Shown here: piece by piece, positions 1 through 13,500 of the stretch
How the letters are laid out: the number at the start of each line of letters is the position of its first letter
Numbering within the stretch: the stretch's first letter is position 1
Origin: Pleodorina starrii
Lineage: Eukaryota > Chlorophyta > Chlorophyceae > Chlamydomonadales > Volvocaceae
Assembly (NCBI GenBank): GCA_030267565.1
Contig: BRXU01000019.1
Span: 112,501 to 176,500 of the forward strand
Direction: 5' to 3'
DNA length: 64,000 nucleotides
The notes under the pieces: generated by a model
Database searches by the model: none
What the model was told of the DNA's origin: nothing
The model's input: the letters and a program-made list of their open reading frames with translations, nothing else
Made by a program: the position numbers and the translations under genes

Positions 1-3000
1 ACGGCGAGGAGGTGACGGCAGTGCAGGCGACAGCGAGGAGGTGATGGCAGTGCCGGTGACGGCGAGAAGGTGACGGCCAGGAGGCGACGGCAGTGCAGGT
101 GACGGCGAGGAGGTGACGGCAGTGCAGGTGACGGCGAGGAGGTGACGGCAGTGCAGGTGACCGCCAGGAGGCGACGGCAGTGCCGGTGACGGCGAGGAGG
201 TGACGGCAGTGCAGGCGACGGCGAGGAGGCGACGGCAGTGCAGGTGACAGTGAGGAGGCGACGGCAGTGCAGGTGACGGCGAGGAGGTGACGGCGAGGAG
301 GTTGACGGCGAGGAGTTGACGGCAGTGCAGGTGACGGCGAGGAGGTGACGGCGAGGAGACGACGGCGAGGAGGTGACGGCAGTGCCGGTGACGGCGAGGA
401 GTTGACGGCAGTGCAGGTGACCGCCAGGAGGCGACGGCAGTGCCGGTGACGGCGAGGAGGTGACGGTAGTGCAGGCGACGGCGAGGAGGCGACGGCAGTG
501 CAGGAAACGGCGAGGAGGTTACGGCGAGGAGGTTGACGGCGAGGAGGTGACGGCAGTGCAGGTGACGGTGAGGAGTCGACGGCGAGAAGACGACGGCGAG
601 GAGGTGACGGCAGTGCAGGTGACGGTGAGGAGTCGACGGTGAAGAGTGACGGCAGTGCAGGTGACGGCGAGGAGCTGACGGCAGTGCAGGCGAGGGCGAG
701 GAGGCGACGGCAGTGCAGGTGACAGCGAGGAGGTTGACGGCGAGGAGTTGACGGCAGTGCAGGTGACAGTGAGGAGGCGACGGCAGTGCAGGTGACGGCG
801 AGGAGGTGACGGCGAGGAGGTTGACGGCGAGGAGTTGACGGCAGTGCAGGTGACGGCGAGGAGGTGACGGCGAGGAGACGACGGCGAGGAGGTGACGGCA
901 GTGCCGGTGACGGCGAGGAGTTGACGGCAGTGCAGGTGACCGCCAGGAGGCGACGGCAGTGCCGGTGACGGCGAGGAGGTGACGGCAGTGCAGGCGACGG
1001 CGAGGAGGCGACGGCAGTGCAGGAAACGGCGAGGAGGTTACGGCGAGGAGGTTGACGGCGAGGAGGTGACGGCAGTGCAGGTGACGGTGAGGAGTCGACG
1101 GCGAGGAGACGACGGCGAGGAGGTGACGGCAGTGCAGGTGACGGTGAGGAGTCGACGGTGAAGAGTGACGGCGGTGCAGGTGACGGCGAGGAGGTGACGG
1201 CAGTGCAGGAGACCGCCAGGAGGCGACGGCAGTGCCGGTGACGGCGAGGAGGTTGACGGCGAGGAGGTGACGGCAGTGCAGGTGACGGTGAGGAGTCGAC
1301 GGCGAGAAGACGACGGCGAGGAGGTGACGGCAGTGCAGGTGACGGTGAGGAGTCCACGGTGAAGAGTGACGGCAGTGCAGGTGACGGCGAGGAGCTGACG
1401 GCAGTGCAGGCGAGGGCGAGGAGGCGACGGCAGTGCAGGTGACAGCGAGGAGGTTGACGGCGAGGAGTTGACGGCAGTGCAGGTGACGGCGAGGAGGTGA
1501 CGGCGAGGAGGCGACGGCAGTACCGGTGACGGCAGTGCAGGTGACGGTGAGGAGTCGACGGTGAAGAGTGACGGCAGTGCAGGTGACGGCGAGGAGCTGA
1601 CGGCAGTGCAGGCGAGGGCGAGGAGGCGACGGCAGTGCAGGTGACAGCGAGGAGGTTGACGGCGAGGTGGCGAGGGCAGTGCAGGCGACGGCGAGGAGGC
1701 GACGGCAGTGCAGGTGACAGTGAGGAGGCGACGGCAGTGCAGGTGACGGCGAGGAGGTGACGGCGAGGAGGTTGACGGCGAGGAGTTGACGGCAGTGCAG
1801 GTGACGGCGAGGAGGTGACGGCGAGGAGACGACGGCGAGGAGGTGACGGCAGTGCCGGTGACGGCGAGGAGTTGACGGCAGTGCAGGTGACCGCCAGGAG
1901 GCGACGGCAGTGCCGGTGACGGCGAGGAGGTGACGGCAGTGCAGGCGACGGCGAGGAGGCGACGGCAGTGCAGGAAACGGCGAGGAGGTTACGGCGAGGA
2001 GGTTGACGGCGAGGAGGTGACGGCAGTGCAGGTGACGGTGAGGAGTCGACGGCGAGGAGACGACGGCGAGGAGGTGACGGCAGTGCAGGTGACGGTGAGG
2101 AGTCGACGGTGAAGAGTGACGGCGGTGCAGGTGACGGCGAGGAGGTGACGGCAGTGCAGGAGACCGCCAGGAGGCGACGGCAGTGCCGGTGACGGCGAGG
2201 AGGTTGACGGCGAGGAGGTGACGGCAGTGCAGGTGACGGTGAGGAGTCGACGGCGAGAAGACGACGGCGAGGAGGTGACGGCAGTGCAGGTGACGGTGAG
2301 GAGTCGACGGTGAAGAGTGACGGCAGTGCAGGTGACGGCGAGGAGCTGACGGCAGTGCAGGCGAGGGCGAGGAGGCGACGGCAGTGCAGGTGACAGCGAG
2401 GAGGTTGACGGCGAGGAGTTGACGGCAGTGCAGGTGACGGCGAGGAGGTGACGGCGAGGAGGCGACGGCAGTACCGGTGACGGCAGTGCAGGTGACGGTG
2501 AGGAGTCGACGGTGAAGAGTGACGGCAGTGCAGGTGACGGCGAGGAGCTGACGGCAGTGCAGGCGAGGGCGAGGAGGCGACGGCAGTGCAGGTGACAGCG
2601 AGGAGGTTGACGGCGAGGTGGCGAGGGCAGTGCAGGCGACGGCGAGGAGGCGACGGCAGTGCAGGTGACAGTGAGGAGGCGACGGCAGTGCAGGTGACGG
2701 CGAGGAGGTGACGGCGAGGAGGTTGACGGCGAGGAGTTGACGGCAGTGCAGGTGACGGCGAGGAGGTGACGGCGAGGAGACGACGGCGAGGAGGTGACGG
2801 CAGTGCCGGTGACGGCGAGGAGTTGACGGCAGTGCAGGTGACCGCCAGGAGGCGACGGCAGTGCCGGTGACGGCGAGGAGGTGACGGCAGTGCAGGCGAC
2901 GGCGAGGAGGCGACGGCAGTGCAGGAAACGGCGAGGAGGTTACGGCGAGGAGGTTGACGGCGAGGAGGTGACGGCAGTGCAGGAGACCGCCAGGAGGCGA

Positions 3001-4101
3001 CGGCAGTGCAGGAAACGGCGAGGAGGTTGACGGCGAGGAGGTGACGGCAGTGCAGGTGACGGTGAGGAGTCGACGGCGAGAAGACGACGGCGAGGAGGTG
3101 ACGGCAGTGCAGGTGACGGTGAGGAGTCGACGGTGAAGAGTGACGGCAGTGCAGGTGACGGCGAGGAGCTGACGGCAGTGCAGGCGAGGGCGAGGAGGCG
3201 ACGGCAGTGCAGGTGACGGCGAGGAGGTTGACGGCGAGGAGTTGACGGCAGTGCAGGTGACGGCGAGGAGGTGACGGCGAGGAGGCGACGGCAGTACCGG
3301 TGACGGCAGTGCAGGTGACGGTGAGGAGTCGACGGTGAAGAGTGACGGCAGTGCAGTTGACGGCGAGGAGGTGACGGCGAGGTGGCGAGGGCAGTGCAGG
3401 CGACGGCGAGGAGGCGACGGCAGTGCAGGTGGCGGCAGTGCAGGTGACGGCGAGGAGGATGACGGCGAAGAGGTGACGGCAGTGCCGGTGACGGCGAGAA
3501 GGTGACGGCGAGGAGGCGACGGCGAGGAGGTGTCGGCAGTGCAGGTGACGGCGAGGAGGCGACGGCAGTACCGGTGACGGCGAGGAGGCGACGGCGAGGG
3601 GTTGACGGCAGTGCAGGCGACGGCGAGGAGGTGACGGCGAGTAGGCGACGGCGTGGAGGTGACGGCAGTGCAGGTGACGGCGAGGAGGTTGACGGCGAGG
3701 AGGCGACGGCAGTACCGGTGACGGCGAGGAGGCGACGGCGAGGACGCGACGGCGAGGGGTTGACGGCAGTGCAGGCGACGGCGAGGAGGTGACGGCGAGT
3801 AGGCGACGGCGAGGAGGTGACGGCAGTGCAGGTGACGGCGAGGAGGCGACGGTGAGGAGACGACGGCAGTGCAGCTGACGGCGAGGAGGTGACGGCCAGG
3901 AGGCGACGGCAGTGCAGGTGACGGCGAGAAGGCGACGGCAGTGCAGGTGACGGCGAGAAGGCGACGGCAGTGCAGGCGACGGCGAGGAGGTGACGGCAGT
4001 GCAGGTGACGGCGAGAAGGCGACGGAGAGGAGGCGACGGCAGTGCAGGTGACGGCGAGAAGGCGACGGCGAGGAGGCGACGGCAGGCAGGGTGACGGAGG
4101 A
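1..4101. repeat. GC-rich minisatellite array
   Basis: The whole stretch is made of interchangeable modules of about 14-15 bases, chiefly GACGGCGAGGAGGT and GACGGCAGTGCAGGT, with variants (GTTGACGGCGAGGAG, CCGCCAGGAGGCGACG, GAGTCGACGGTGAAGAGT). Longer blocks also recur: the stretches starting near 460, 979 and 1,930 are almost identical for about 180 bases, so the array grew by segmental duplication as well as by single-module slippage. The first base is already inside the array, so it continues to the left. Several reading frames lack stops only because the repeat is GC-rich; I do not treat them as genes. Confidence 0.95.
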
Positions 4102-4852
4102 TTCCAGGGAAGTCCGCAGCTCGGACGCACCCAGACTGCCCAGGGCGGTCTCCCTGAGCGAATGTGTCGGGCGACACCCCAGCAGTGGCTGAGCGCAGGA
4201 TGGCATCAGAGAAACGACATCAGAGACAAGGCTGCTCCTTCGCCGCGGCCTCTCGGCTCCGCCGCCGCTGGGACGGCGCTGCCGCCAGCCGCAACCAGGA
4301 TGGACGGACGAGCGGGCAGGGGCCGCCACGGGGGGCACGAATGCGGATGGAGGGGCCGCGCGTGCCGGCCGAGGAGGCGGCGGTGAACGAATACGGCCCC
4401 ATCTGCAGCGGTTGCAGGGATGCGTGACGGACAGAGGCGGTGATATCGTTGAGGTGATTACGGGGGATGAAAAAGGTCACGAAAAGCACAAGACAGCCGC
4501 AGGGGCTGCTGTGGGGTGCGGAAGGTTGCAGAGGGAACATCGCCCCCCGCCACATACAGCTGCCCACGGCAAGCAGCAACCAACCCCCAGCGGCCCTGAG
4601 CCAACGCAATCCAATCCTACCTGCACATACACAGTGGGTCGAGCGTAGCGGTCTCAGCTGGGGGAGGGAGCGCTGCTGTGGAGTTCTTGCTTGGGCGCCT
4701 GGCCGCGGGTAGGGTGCGCTTGCAGCAGGCGGGTACGCATCGGTAGCTGCCCTGGAGGGTGGGAGTGGAGGTAAACGGTGAGGGAGGGAGGATTTCATGG
4801 GTTCATGGCATTCACGACGTGCCACAGACCGACCCGCAGCGAATCCCTCTCT
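4102..4852. other. unique GC-rich sequence, no gene seen
   Basis: Non-repetitive spacer between the minisatellite and the AAT tract. Short open frames exist on both strands, but none shows a recognisable motif or a consistent exon structure. Confidence 0.5.
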
Positions 4853-5520
<668 letters not shown>

Positions 5521-6397
5521 TTGGCACGTGCCTACCTGCGTATATGTCTCTGTATGCATACCGCACTCCTCCGCGACCAACACCCCACTAACCCGATCCC
5601 TGATGGCAATAGGAGCACCGCGGCACAGGCACACGCAGATGCACAGGCACAGGAGCGCAAAGCCCCTCCTTCCCTGCGGCGCCGCAAAGAGGCACACTCC
5701 GCCATTGGGTGCAGCCATGTTGGTCGTTCCTGATGAGCAGCAGCACCGTGACCGGGCCCTTGGTCTTGGTCTTGGCCTTGGACGAGTGGCGCTGCATGCG
5801 GATGCACTGCGACCAAGGGGGTGCAAGGGAGGCGGCAGAGGTACGTATGAGGGCTGGGAGGTGGGTTACACACAAGGATGTCCTCGCAATTCCGGGGCCC
5901 TGACACGAGATTCGGAATGTGCGAATGCCAGTCACCCATGCCGTCATCAGTGCTTGCAGCAGCAGCGTCCAACATTCGGGCTCAGTCCATCCTGCCGCCA
6001 GTGTGTCGAAGTTGGGAAGAGCCCCGTCCGTCTTTGCACTTGTCCCCCTTGATTGCGCACTCCCTCGTGCACGCTGTAAGGATCCATTTCCACGGAGCCA
6101 TGTCCCAACCCATCCCAGTACGCACCCCGTCGTTTATCCTGAAAGGCTGCACATTTGTGCAGCTCGCAGCCTTGACAGCCGCATCGGTGACAGCCATCGA
6201 CCCGTGCCCGTCCCGCTGCCTCTACCGTGACCCACACCCAGCATGCCTACCTGGCTGGACAGCGGCTGAATGCGGTAACTCCAATGACCAGCACCTCGGT
6301 CGCGGGCGGCAGTCCAGGTAGGGCCACCATGGAGCCGGTGCGGCTCCGCGGTCGCGCATCAGTAGCTGCCACCAGGCGACACTGCAGGCCGCCGGCA
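5521..6397. other. unique sequence, no confident gene
   Basis: Sequence of ordinary complexity. The minus strand near 5,700-5,900 has a stretch with coding-like composition (containing KAKTKTKGPVTVLL), but I could not join it to other exons or assign a family. Confidence 0.4.
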
Positions 6398-6958
6398 GGT
6401 GACGGCAGTGCAGGCGACGGCGAGGAGGCGACGGCAGTGCAGGTGACGGCGAGGAGGTGACGGCGAGGAGGTTGGCGGCGAGGAGTTGATGGCAGTGCAG
6501 GTGACGGCGAGAAGGTGACGGCGAGGAGGCGACGCCGAGGAGGTTGACGGCGAGGAGGCGACGGCGAGGAGGTGTCGGCAGTGCAGGTGACGGCGAGGGG
6601 GTGACGGCGAGAAGGTGACGGCAGTACCGGTGACGGCGAGAAGGCGACGGCGAGGAGGCGACGGCGAGGAGGCGACGGCAGTGCCGGTGACGGCGAGAAG
6701 GTGACGGCGAGGAGGCGACGGCAGTGTCGGTGACGGCGAGAAGGTGACGGCGAGGAGGCGACGGCGAGGAGGCGACGGTAGTGCAGGTGACGGCGAGGAG
6801 GTGACGGCAGTGCAGGTGACGGTGAGAAAGCGACGGCGAGGAGGTTGACGGCCATGAGGCGACGGCAGTGCCGGTGACGGCGAGAAGGTGACGGCCATGA
6901 GGCGACGGCAGTGCCGGTGACGGCGAGGAGGTGACGGCCATGAGGCGACGGCAGTGCC
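6398..6958. repeat. minisatellite, second locus
   Basis: The same modules as in the 1-4.1 kb array (GACGGCGAGGAGG, GACGGCAGTGCAGGT), here with additional GGCCATGAGGCGACGGCAGT variants. It runs directly into a partial copy of the 2.8-kb satellite unit. Confidence 0.93.
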
Positions 6959-7460
6959 GGTGACGGTGATGATGTTGACGACGCCGCTGGCGGCCTCCGT
7001 GTCTTGGACTTGGCGGCGGCGAGCGAGAGCGAGCGGCGGTCGTACAGCGGCGGCGGGGCCGTCACGCGCCACCACCGGCGGCAGTCTGCAGGACGGCCGC
7101 CGGGGCTCCCGCCTCGATGGGCTCGTCCAGTGCCGTACCGATGAGGCAGGGAGGACGGAAAGGGTGTGGCTGTGGCGTCGAGGACACAGCCAAGGGAAGG
7201 CACGGGGCGGGGGGTTCGTGCAGGTCAGCGGCGGTGCATACCCGTCAGGTGTTGGCGTGGCTTGCTCCAATAAGCAACCTGGGGTGCCTACGATACTGCA
7301 GTGCAGATCAGTCATCGCGGGCAGCCATCGAGGTAGCGGAAAGCGAGCGGAGTGCCATCTGACGCCAAAGCCGCACCACCACCGCGTTTTCCAGCATCAC
7401 CAGGACATTTCGCACCCCCACACATATACACACATACACCAGTCCCAGGCAGCTCACCTG
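6959..7460. repeat. truncated copy of the 2.8-kb satellite unit
   Basis: About 500 bases closely match the start of the tandem unit found at 10,681, 13,501, 16,491 and 19,311, beginning at the same minisatellite junction (GGTGACGGTGATGATGTTGA). Similarity fades after about 7,460. It carries more differences than the four main units show among themselves, so it separated earlier. Confidence 0.9.
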
Positions 7461-9282
7461 GAGTCCGGACGCCGCCAGTGCCGCGCAAAGCACCGCCTGC
7501 TGTGCCGCGAGGGGCACTTGCTTGGGCGCGGTAAGGGAGGCTGCTGCTGCGGCCGCCCCGTCCGGCCGATGGACTCCAGCGCATTTTTGTCCGGTCGGGC
7601 GGCCATAACAACCACTCAGCGCCGTGGGTAACGCACGGCACGGCAATCGTCGCTGAAAGAACGCGCTTGCGGTACCAAATTTTCTCCGGATTAGCACGAC
7701 CCGACTAGATAGACGGAACTGCACTGCACTACATTGCACTCGCAACGTGACATAAGGATAACTGCCTCAAACGGCAACCGTCAACAACCAAATAACGCAC
7801 TCAGAACACAACGCACTCACACAAACAACACGGCGGAAAATGCATGGTGATTGCAATATAATCAGCCGCCAAACGTACCGCCCCCGTCCCGCCGGCCGAA
7901 GTGCGCGGCAAGCGGTTACCAGCAAGCGACCCACCTCCCTCGAACCCGGAACCAACACATCCATACGTAAATACAATGCACACATATATATAAGCATAAA
8001 CACATACACACACATATACACGGGCCAGGAAAGCGGCATAGCGAACCGCGCAGCGGGTGCACGCGCCACAGCGATCGAGCAGCGGAACCTCGGGGCCCGA
8101 GGGAACCGCATCGCGCTTTCCCAAAACATCTATATCTGACACCGCTTTTGCTCAGAAAACCAGCGGCTGCAACAAACACTCATCTCAGCTAGCGCATTCG
8201 TATCCATGTGAACGCTCCCTAGACACGCACCCACACTGTAACCAGTAAGCCGCAGGTACCGACCCACGGGTCGCACACCCACGGGTCACTAATCCATGAC
8301 AATTACCCGGATGACGACATTCATGGCGACCAGTCACGCGGTGTACACACCACGCCTGCCCGCAGGCCTCCCCGGACGACTCTCAACAGCACAGATCGGC
8401 TGAAGACCTGGCAAGCGTGGGGTCTGTCGTGGCATCTATGCATATCGCCATCCGGCAGATGGCGCGGCGGCATGAGCTGGCTCGGGAGGGCGCATCGGGG
8501 CGCCCGCTCCATGCCATCCCACACACATGATGACTCGACACACCTCGCACGTAAACGAAAACCCCCGCGGCATGAATAGCAACATGCGCGCAGCGGAAGG
8601 ATCCTTCCGGCGCTTCACGTACCACCAGCACCACCACGCCAGTCAACCGTGTCTTCAGGGCCTGAAACCGTGCGTTGGCCTCAGGACGGAAGGGCAACGG
8701 CCGCCGATGAGTGCAGAAGTGCACTGGCTCGCCTAATACAGCGGTAGCAATCGAGACTGCTCATGGTGAACGCGAGCGCGTTCAGGTCCGGATCGGCGGC
8801 AGTCGTGCTGGCACAATGCCCCGCAATCAACACACGCACGCTCCTCGCTTAACGAAATAACCCGCCCGCAAGACCACGCCCAATTAAACACATCATATAT
8901 ATAAATACCACATCCAATACTCCGGACGGCCTCCCTCCCTCCCAACCCCCCATCCGGGATGATGGGCGGCAGGGGCGGCACACGTCCGCGAGGAGGGGAG
9001 CCCCCCGCCTTCTTGACAGCACCGCCGCCCCAGTAGTGGAACACATCAGCCGGCACAGTTGCCCTGACGAACCCGCCACACAATAATGCGCTCGCTCGAC
9101 TAGCTTGCACACCTCGTCACAATACCACCAACCCGCAGCGCCGCCCTCGCTGCTTGGGGTCTGTAACAGACGGCCAATAAACAATACGCGGGCCCTTAAT
9201 TCATGCCGACCAGAGGAAATGCTGCTGGGAAGCGAACGCCTACAGGCCCCCCCCAGCCACGCGCACCAGAATGAGCCGCCGC
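7461..9282. other. spacer between satellite loci, no confident gene
   Basis: Unique sequence between two minisatellite loci. It includes short AT-rich stretches such as ATATATATAAGC near 7,983 and ATATATATAAATACC near 8,895. No open frame here has recognisable motifs or a convincing exon chain on either strand. Confidence 0.45.
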
Positions 9283-10680
9283 GAGGAGGTGACGGCAGTG
9301 CCGGTGACGGCGAGGAGGTGACGGCAGTGCAGGTTGACGGCGAGGAGTTGACGGCCAGGAGGCGACGGCAGTGCCGGTGACGGCGAGGAGGTGACGGCAG
9401 TGCAGGTTGACGGCGAGGAGTTGACGGCCAGGAGGCGACGGCAGTGCCGGTGACGGCGAGGAGGTGACGGCAGTGCAGGCGACGGCGAGGAGGTGACGGC
9501 AGTGCAGGTGACGGCGAGGAGGTGACGGCAGTGCAGGTGACGGCCAGGAGGCGACGGCAGTGCCAGTGACGGCGAGGAGGCGACGGCAGTGCAGGCGACG
9601 GCGAGAAGTTGACGGCAGTGCAGGTGAAGGCGAGGAGGTTGACGGCGAGGAGGTGACGGCAGTGCCGGTGACGGCGAGGAAATTGACGGCGAGGAGGCGA
9701 CGGCAGTACCGGTGACGGCGAGGAGGTTGACGGCGAGGAGGCGACGGCGAGGAGGTGACGGCAGTGCAGGTGAAGGCGAGGAGGCGACGGCGAGGAGGCG
9801 ACGGCAGTACCGGTGACGGCGAGGAGGTTGACGGCGAGGAGGTGACGGCAGTGCAGGTGACGGCGAGATGGTGACGGCGAGGAGGCGACGGCAGTACCGG
9901 TGACGGCGAGGAGGTTGACGGCGAGAAGTTGACGGCAGTGCAGGTGAAGGCGAGGAGGTTGCCGGCGAGGAGGCGACGGCAGTACCGGTGACGGCGAGAA
10001 GGTGACGGCCATGAGGCGACGGCAGTGCCGGTGACGGCGAGAAGGTGACGGCCAGAAGGCGACGGCAGTACCGGTGACGGCGAGAAGGTGACGGCAGTGC
10101 AGGCGACGGCGAGGAAGTGACGGCAGTGCAGGTGACCGCCAGGAGGCGACGGCAGTACCGGTGACGGCGAGAACGTGACGGCGAGGAGGCCACGGCGAGG
10201 AGGTGACGGCAGTGCAGGTAACGGCGAGGAGGTGACGGCGAGGAGGTTGACGGCGAGGGGTTGGCGGCAGTGCAGGTGACGGCGAGGAGGTTGACGGCGA
10301 GGAGGTTGGCGGCGAGGAGTTGATGGCAGTGCAGGCGACGGCAGTACCGGTGACGGCAGTACCGGTGACGGCGAGGAGGCGACGGCGAGGAGGCGACGGC
10401 AAGGCAGGTGACGGCGAGGAGGTGACGGCAGTGCAGGTGACGGTGAGAAGGCGACGGCAGTGCAGGTAACGGCGGAAAGGCGACGGCGAGGAGGCGACGG
10501 TAGTGCAGGTGACGGCGAGGAGGTGACGGCAGTGCAGGTGACGGTGAGAAAGCGACGGCGAGGAGGTTGACGGCCATGAGGCGACGGCAGTGCAGGTAAC
10601 GGCGAGAAGGTGGCGGCCATGAGGCGACGGCAGTGCCGGTGACGGCGAGGAGGTGACGGCCATGAGGCGACGGCAGTGCC
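9283..10680. repeat. minisatellite, third locus
   Basis: Roughly 1.4 kb of the same 15-bp module family, leading directly into the first full satellite unit. The CCATGAGGCGACGGCAGTGCC variant is enriched at the right end, as it is at the right end of every other copy that precedes a unit, so minisatellite and unit appear to be duplicated together. Confidence 0.94.
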
Positions 10681-13500
10681 GGTGACGGTGATGATGTTGA
10701 CGACGCCGCTGGCGGCCTCCGTGTCTTGGACTTGGCGGCGGCGAGCGAGAGCGAGCGGCGGTCGTACAGCGGCGGCGGGGCCGTCACGCGCCACCACCGG
10801 CGGCAGTCTGCAGGACGGCCGCCGGGGCTCCCGCCTCGATGGGCTCGTCCAGTGCCGTACCGATGAGGCAGGGAGGACGGAAGGGGTGTGGCTGCGATGT
10901 CGAGGACACAGCCAAGGGAAGGCACGGGGCGGGGGGTTCGTGCAGGTCAGCGGCGGTGCATATCCGTCAGGTGTTGGCGTGGCTTGCTCCAATAAGCAAC
11001 CGGGGGTTGCTACGATACTGCAGTGCAGATCAGTCGTCGCGGGCAGCCATCGAGGTAGCGGAAAGCGAGCGGAGTGCCATCTGACGCCAAAGCTGCACCA
11101 CCGCCGCGTTTCCCAGCAGCACCAGGACATTTCGCAACCCCCACACACATACATCAGCCCCAGGCAGCTCGCCATCCAGAGGAGCAGGAGAAACGCGGGG
11201 CAATGAGTGCCACCGCTTCCGGACGGCAATACCGGCTCTACGGCACCTGCACTCCTTAATGAACGGCGCAAATAAGGCGGCTACAATGACCCTTAACGCG
11301 GTGTGGTGCCTGAAGACCAGCTTGCTCTGACCGTCTCCACCCCCGCCGCAGTGCTTATTATCCCAACTTACCCCAGCCACCTTCCAACCGCTGGTCGGCG
11401 CAGCGAGCCTGAACCCGTGCCCATGGCGTATCCGCTCCCCTTCGGCCTCATGGCCACAGCAGGGTTCCCTCCTCGCACCCTGCCACAGCAGCCGCCGGCC
11501 TCCGGCCTCCGGCGGCGACGGCGGCGAGGGGCTGGGCGGCTCCGGCGACGGCGGCGCGTTCGCCGTCGCCGCCATCTCCGCCCTGCTGCCGTAAAACCAC
11601 AGCGGAGGTCCAACCGCGGTCTCCTCGCGTAACCATGCGTGAGCTCCTCGCGTGGGGGCCAGGGCAGGGAAGGGGGGCATCCAACACGGGGTCAAGGACA
11701 AGATTGAGGGGTCAGGGGGAAATAGGAGACGACCTAACTCCACCCAGCACTTGAGCCAACCCCCCTGCATCCCGCCATCACCACGCCTCGGCAACAGAGG
11801 TACGGCAGGCGGTACGTGCATGCCGCGACACAGCCTGCGACTAGCACAGCACGCCTAGGGGAAACACAAATGCCTCCCGAGCCCCCCACCCGACAACGCT
11901 AGAAAGCATGCAGCAAGCTGACAGCCGGTGCCCAACCCCCAGGACCTGGACACATGCACGGGAGGGCCGCCATGTGCTACAGCGGGGAGTCAACCGCAGG
12001 GGAGGAGAGCGTCAAGGAAACCCCATCGTTCAGCACAGGATCTGCCCACCATCCGACTGGCCTCCACATTCTTCGGTCTGGTGGGGGGGCTTAGAAGCCC
12101 GCCTCCCCGAGGCTTTGGCGCGCACATGCTGCACCGTCCGCCTCTGCCAGCCGGCATAATATACCCACCCCGAACCCAAAAGGGTTTATTGGGCATTTCA
12201 AGTCTCATTCATAACCCCTCAGCCCCAGCCGGATGGTGCCCCTCCCCAATTCGGTTAGACACCCCCAATTTAGAGGATTTCTTCGGTCTGGTGGGGGCCA
12301 TTAGAGGCGCACTTCCCCGAGGCTTTGGCGCGCACATGCTGCACCGTCTGCCTGTGCCAGCCGGCATTATATACCCACCCCGAACCCAAAAGGGTTTATT
12401 GGGCATTTCCTCGTCGTTTGTAACCCCTCAGTCCCCTATGCCGCTACATCAATGGGGGGGTGTTCAGAAACACGAAGGGTGCAGGTCGGCACTTGCGGTC
12501 TGCTTTTTCGGTCTGCTGGCTGCCACTTGTCAAGTCGTTCATTCCAGTGCCAAACCTGTACCCCCCTTCCCCCCATTGATCCAGCGGGGCAGGCTCCTGT
12601 GCTGAACAATGGCATTTCCTACACACTCTCCTCACCCCGCAGCAGTCCCCCTGCCGCTGCAAACAGCCGCCCTCGATACCACACACGTGACCAGGGCCCA
12701 GACGTGGACCCCAGTCGCCAGCCCGCCACAAACCCTCCAGCCACGCCGGCTGGGAGCCCCGGGGGACATCTATGTTCCCCCAAACACGCGCCATGCTGTC
12801 ACACACTGCGCCGACGCACGCACTAACCGACCTACCGTACCCGTCAACCGCCACGGTCGCCGTAACCCCGCTGACGTGCGCCATCCGCCTTCCAACCGCG
12901 GGTCGCTTCGGCGTTGGACGGAGTAAAAGCCGCGGCGGTTACGCAAGCCCCCGCTCCGGATCTAGTACAAATTGGGGTCATTGCGTATGACGTGCGTACC
13001 TGAGGGCATCCCGTGGGGCCTCCAGGGCTGATGGGCCCGCGAGAACTGCGAACGAGGGCTCCTGCTCCTGCTGCCGCTGCGGCTCGCAGATCAGGGGGGT
13101 GCGGAGCCGGATCTGAGGCCGGGGCGGGCGGTGCTGCTGCCCGCGTGCGCGAGCTTCGGGTCGCCAGTCGGCCTTGCTGCGCTGCGGCTGTGGCAACGGC
13201 AAGGAGGCGACGGCGAGGAGGTTGACGGCGAGGAGGCGACGGCAGTGCTGGTGACGGCGAGGAGGTGACGGACATGAGGCGACGGCAGTGCCGGTGACGG
13301 CGAGGTGACGGCAGTGCAGGTGACGGTGAGGAGGTTGACGGCGAGGAGGTGACGGCAGTACCGGTGACGGCGAGGAGGTTGACGGCGAAAAGTGACGGCA
13401 GTGCAGGACTGCAGGTGACGGTGAGGAGGTTGAAGGCGAGGAGGCGACGGCAGTACCGGTGACGGCGAGGAGGTGACGGCCATGAGGCGACGGCAGTGCC
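10681..13500. repeat. satellite unit 1 (type A, 2,820 bp)
   Basis: First of four tandem units. It starts with GGTGACGGTGATGATGTTGA, runs through about 2.5 kb of unique-type sequence and ends in about 300 bases of minisatellite (from about 13,198). It shares A-type positions with unit 3, for example G at 11,119 and 11,306 and the CCTGTA variant near 12,557. Open frames inside (such as a 263-codon minus-strand frame at 11,030-11,821) recur in every copy simply because copies are nearly identical; I cannot assign a function to them. Confidence 0.95.
12071..12409 (+). repeat. 129-bp direct repeat pair inside the satellite unit
   Basis: Two copies of about 129 bases (12,071-12,199 and 12,281-12,409) start 210 bases apart. 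Each begins CTTCGGTCTGGTGGGGG and ends AAGGGTTTATTGGGCATTTC, and each contains the inverted AACCC-AAAA-GGGTT motif. A short degenerate third start (TTCGGTCTGCTGGCTGCC) follows near 12,508. The pair recurs in the other units at about 14,891, 17,881 and 20,701. Confidence 0.9.

Noticed and set aside
1..4101. CRISPR-like repeat-spacer structure
   Set aside because: There are no unique spacers between constant repeats; modules are contiguous and variable, and the genome is eukaryotic.
8849..11271. Very long minus-strand open frames (up to 691 codons) over the minisatellite and satellite unit
   Set aside because: All three minus-strand frames are open over the same DNA because the repeat lacks stop triplets. 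The peptides are shuffled Ser/Pro/Arg/His modules with no start context or splice logic.
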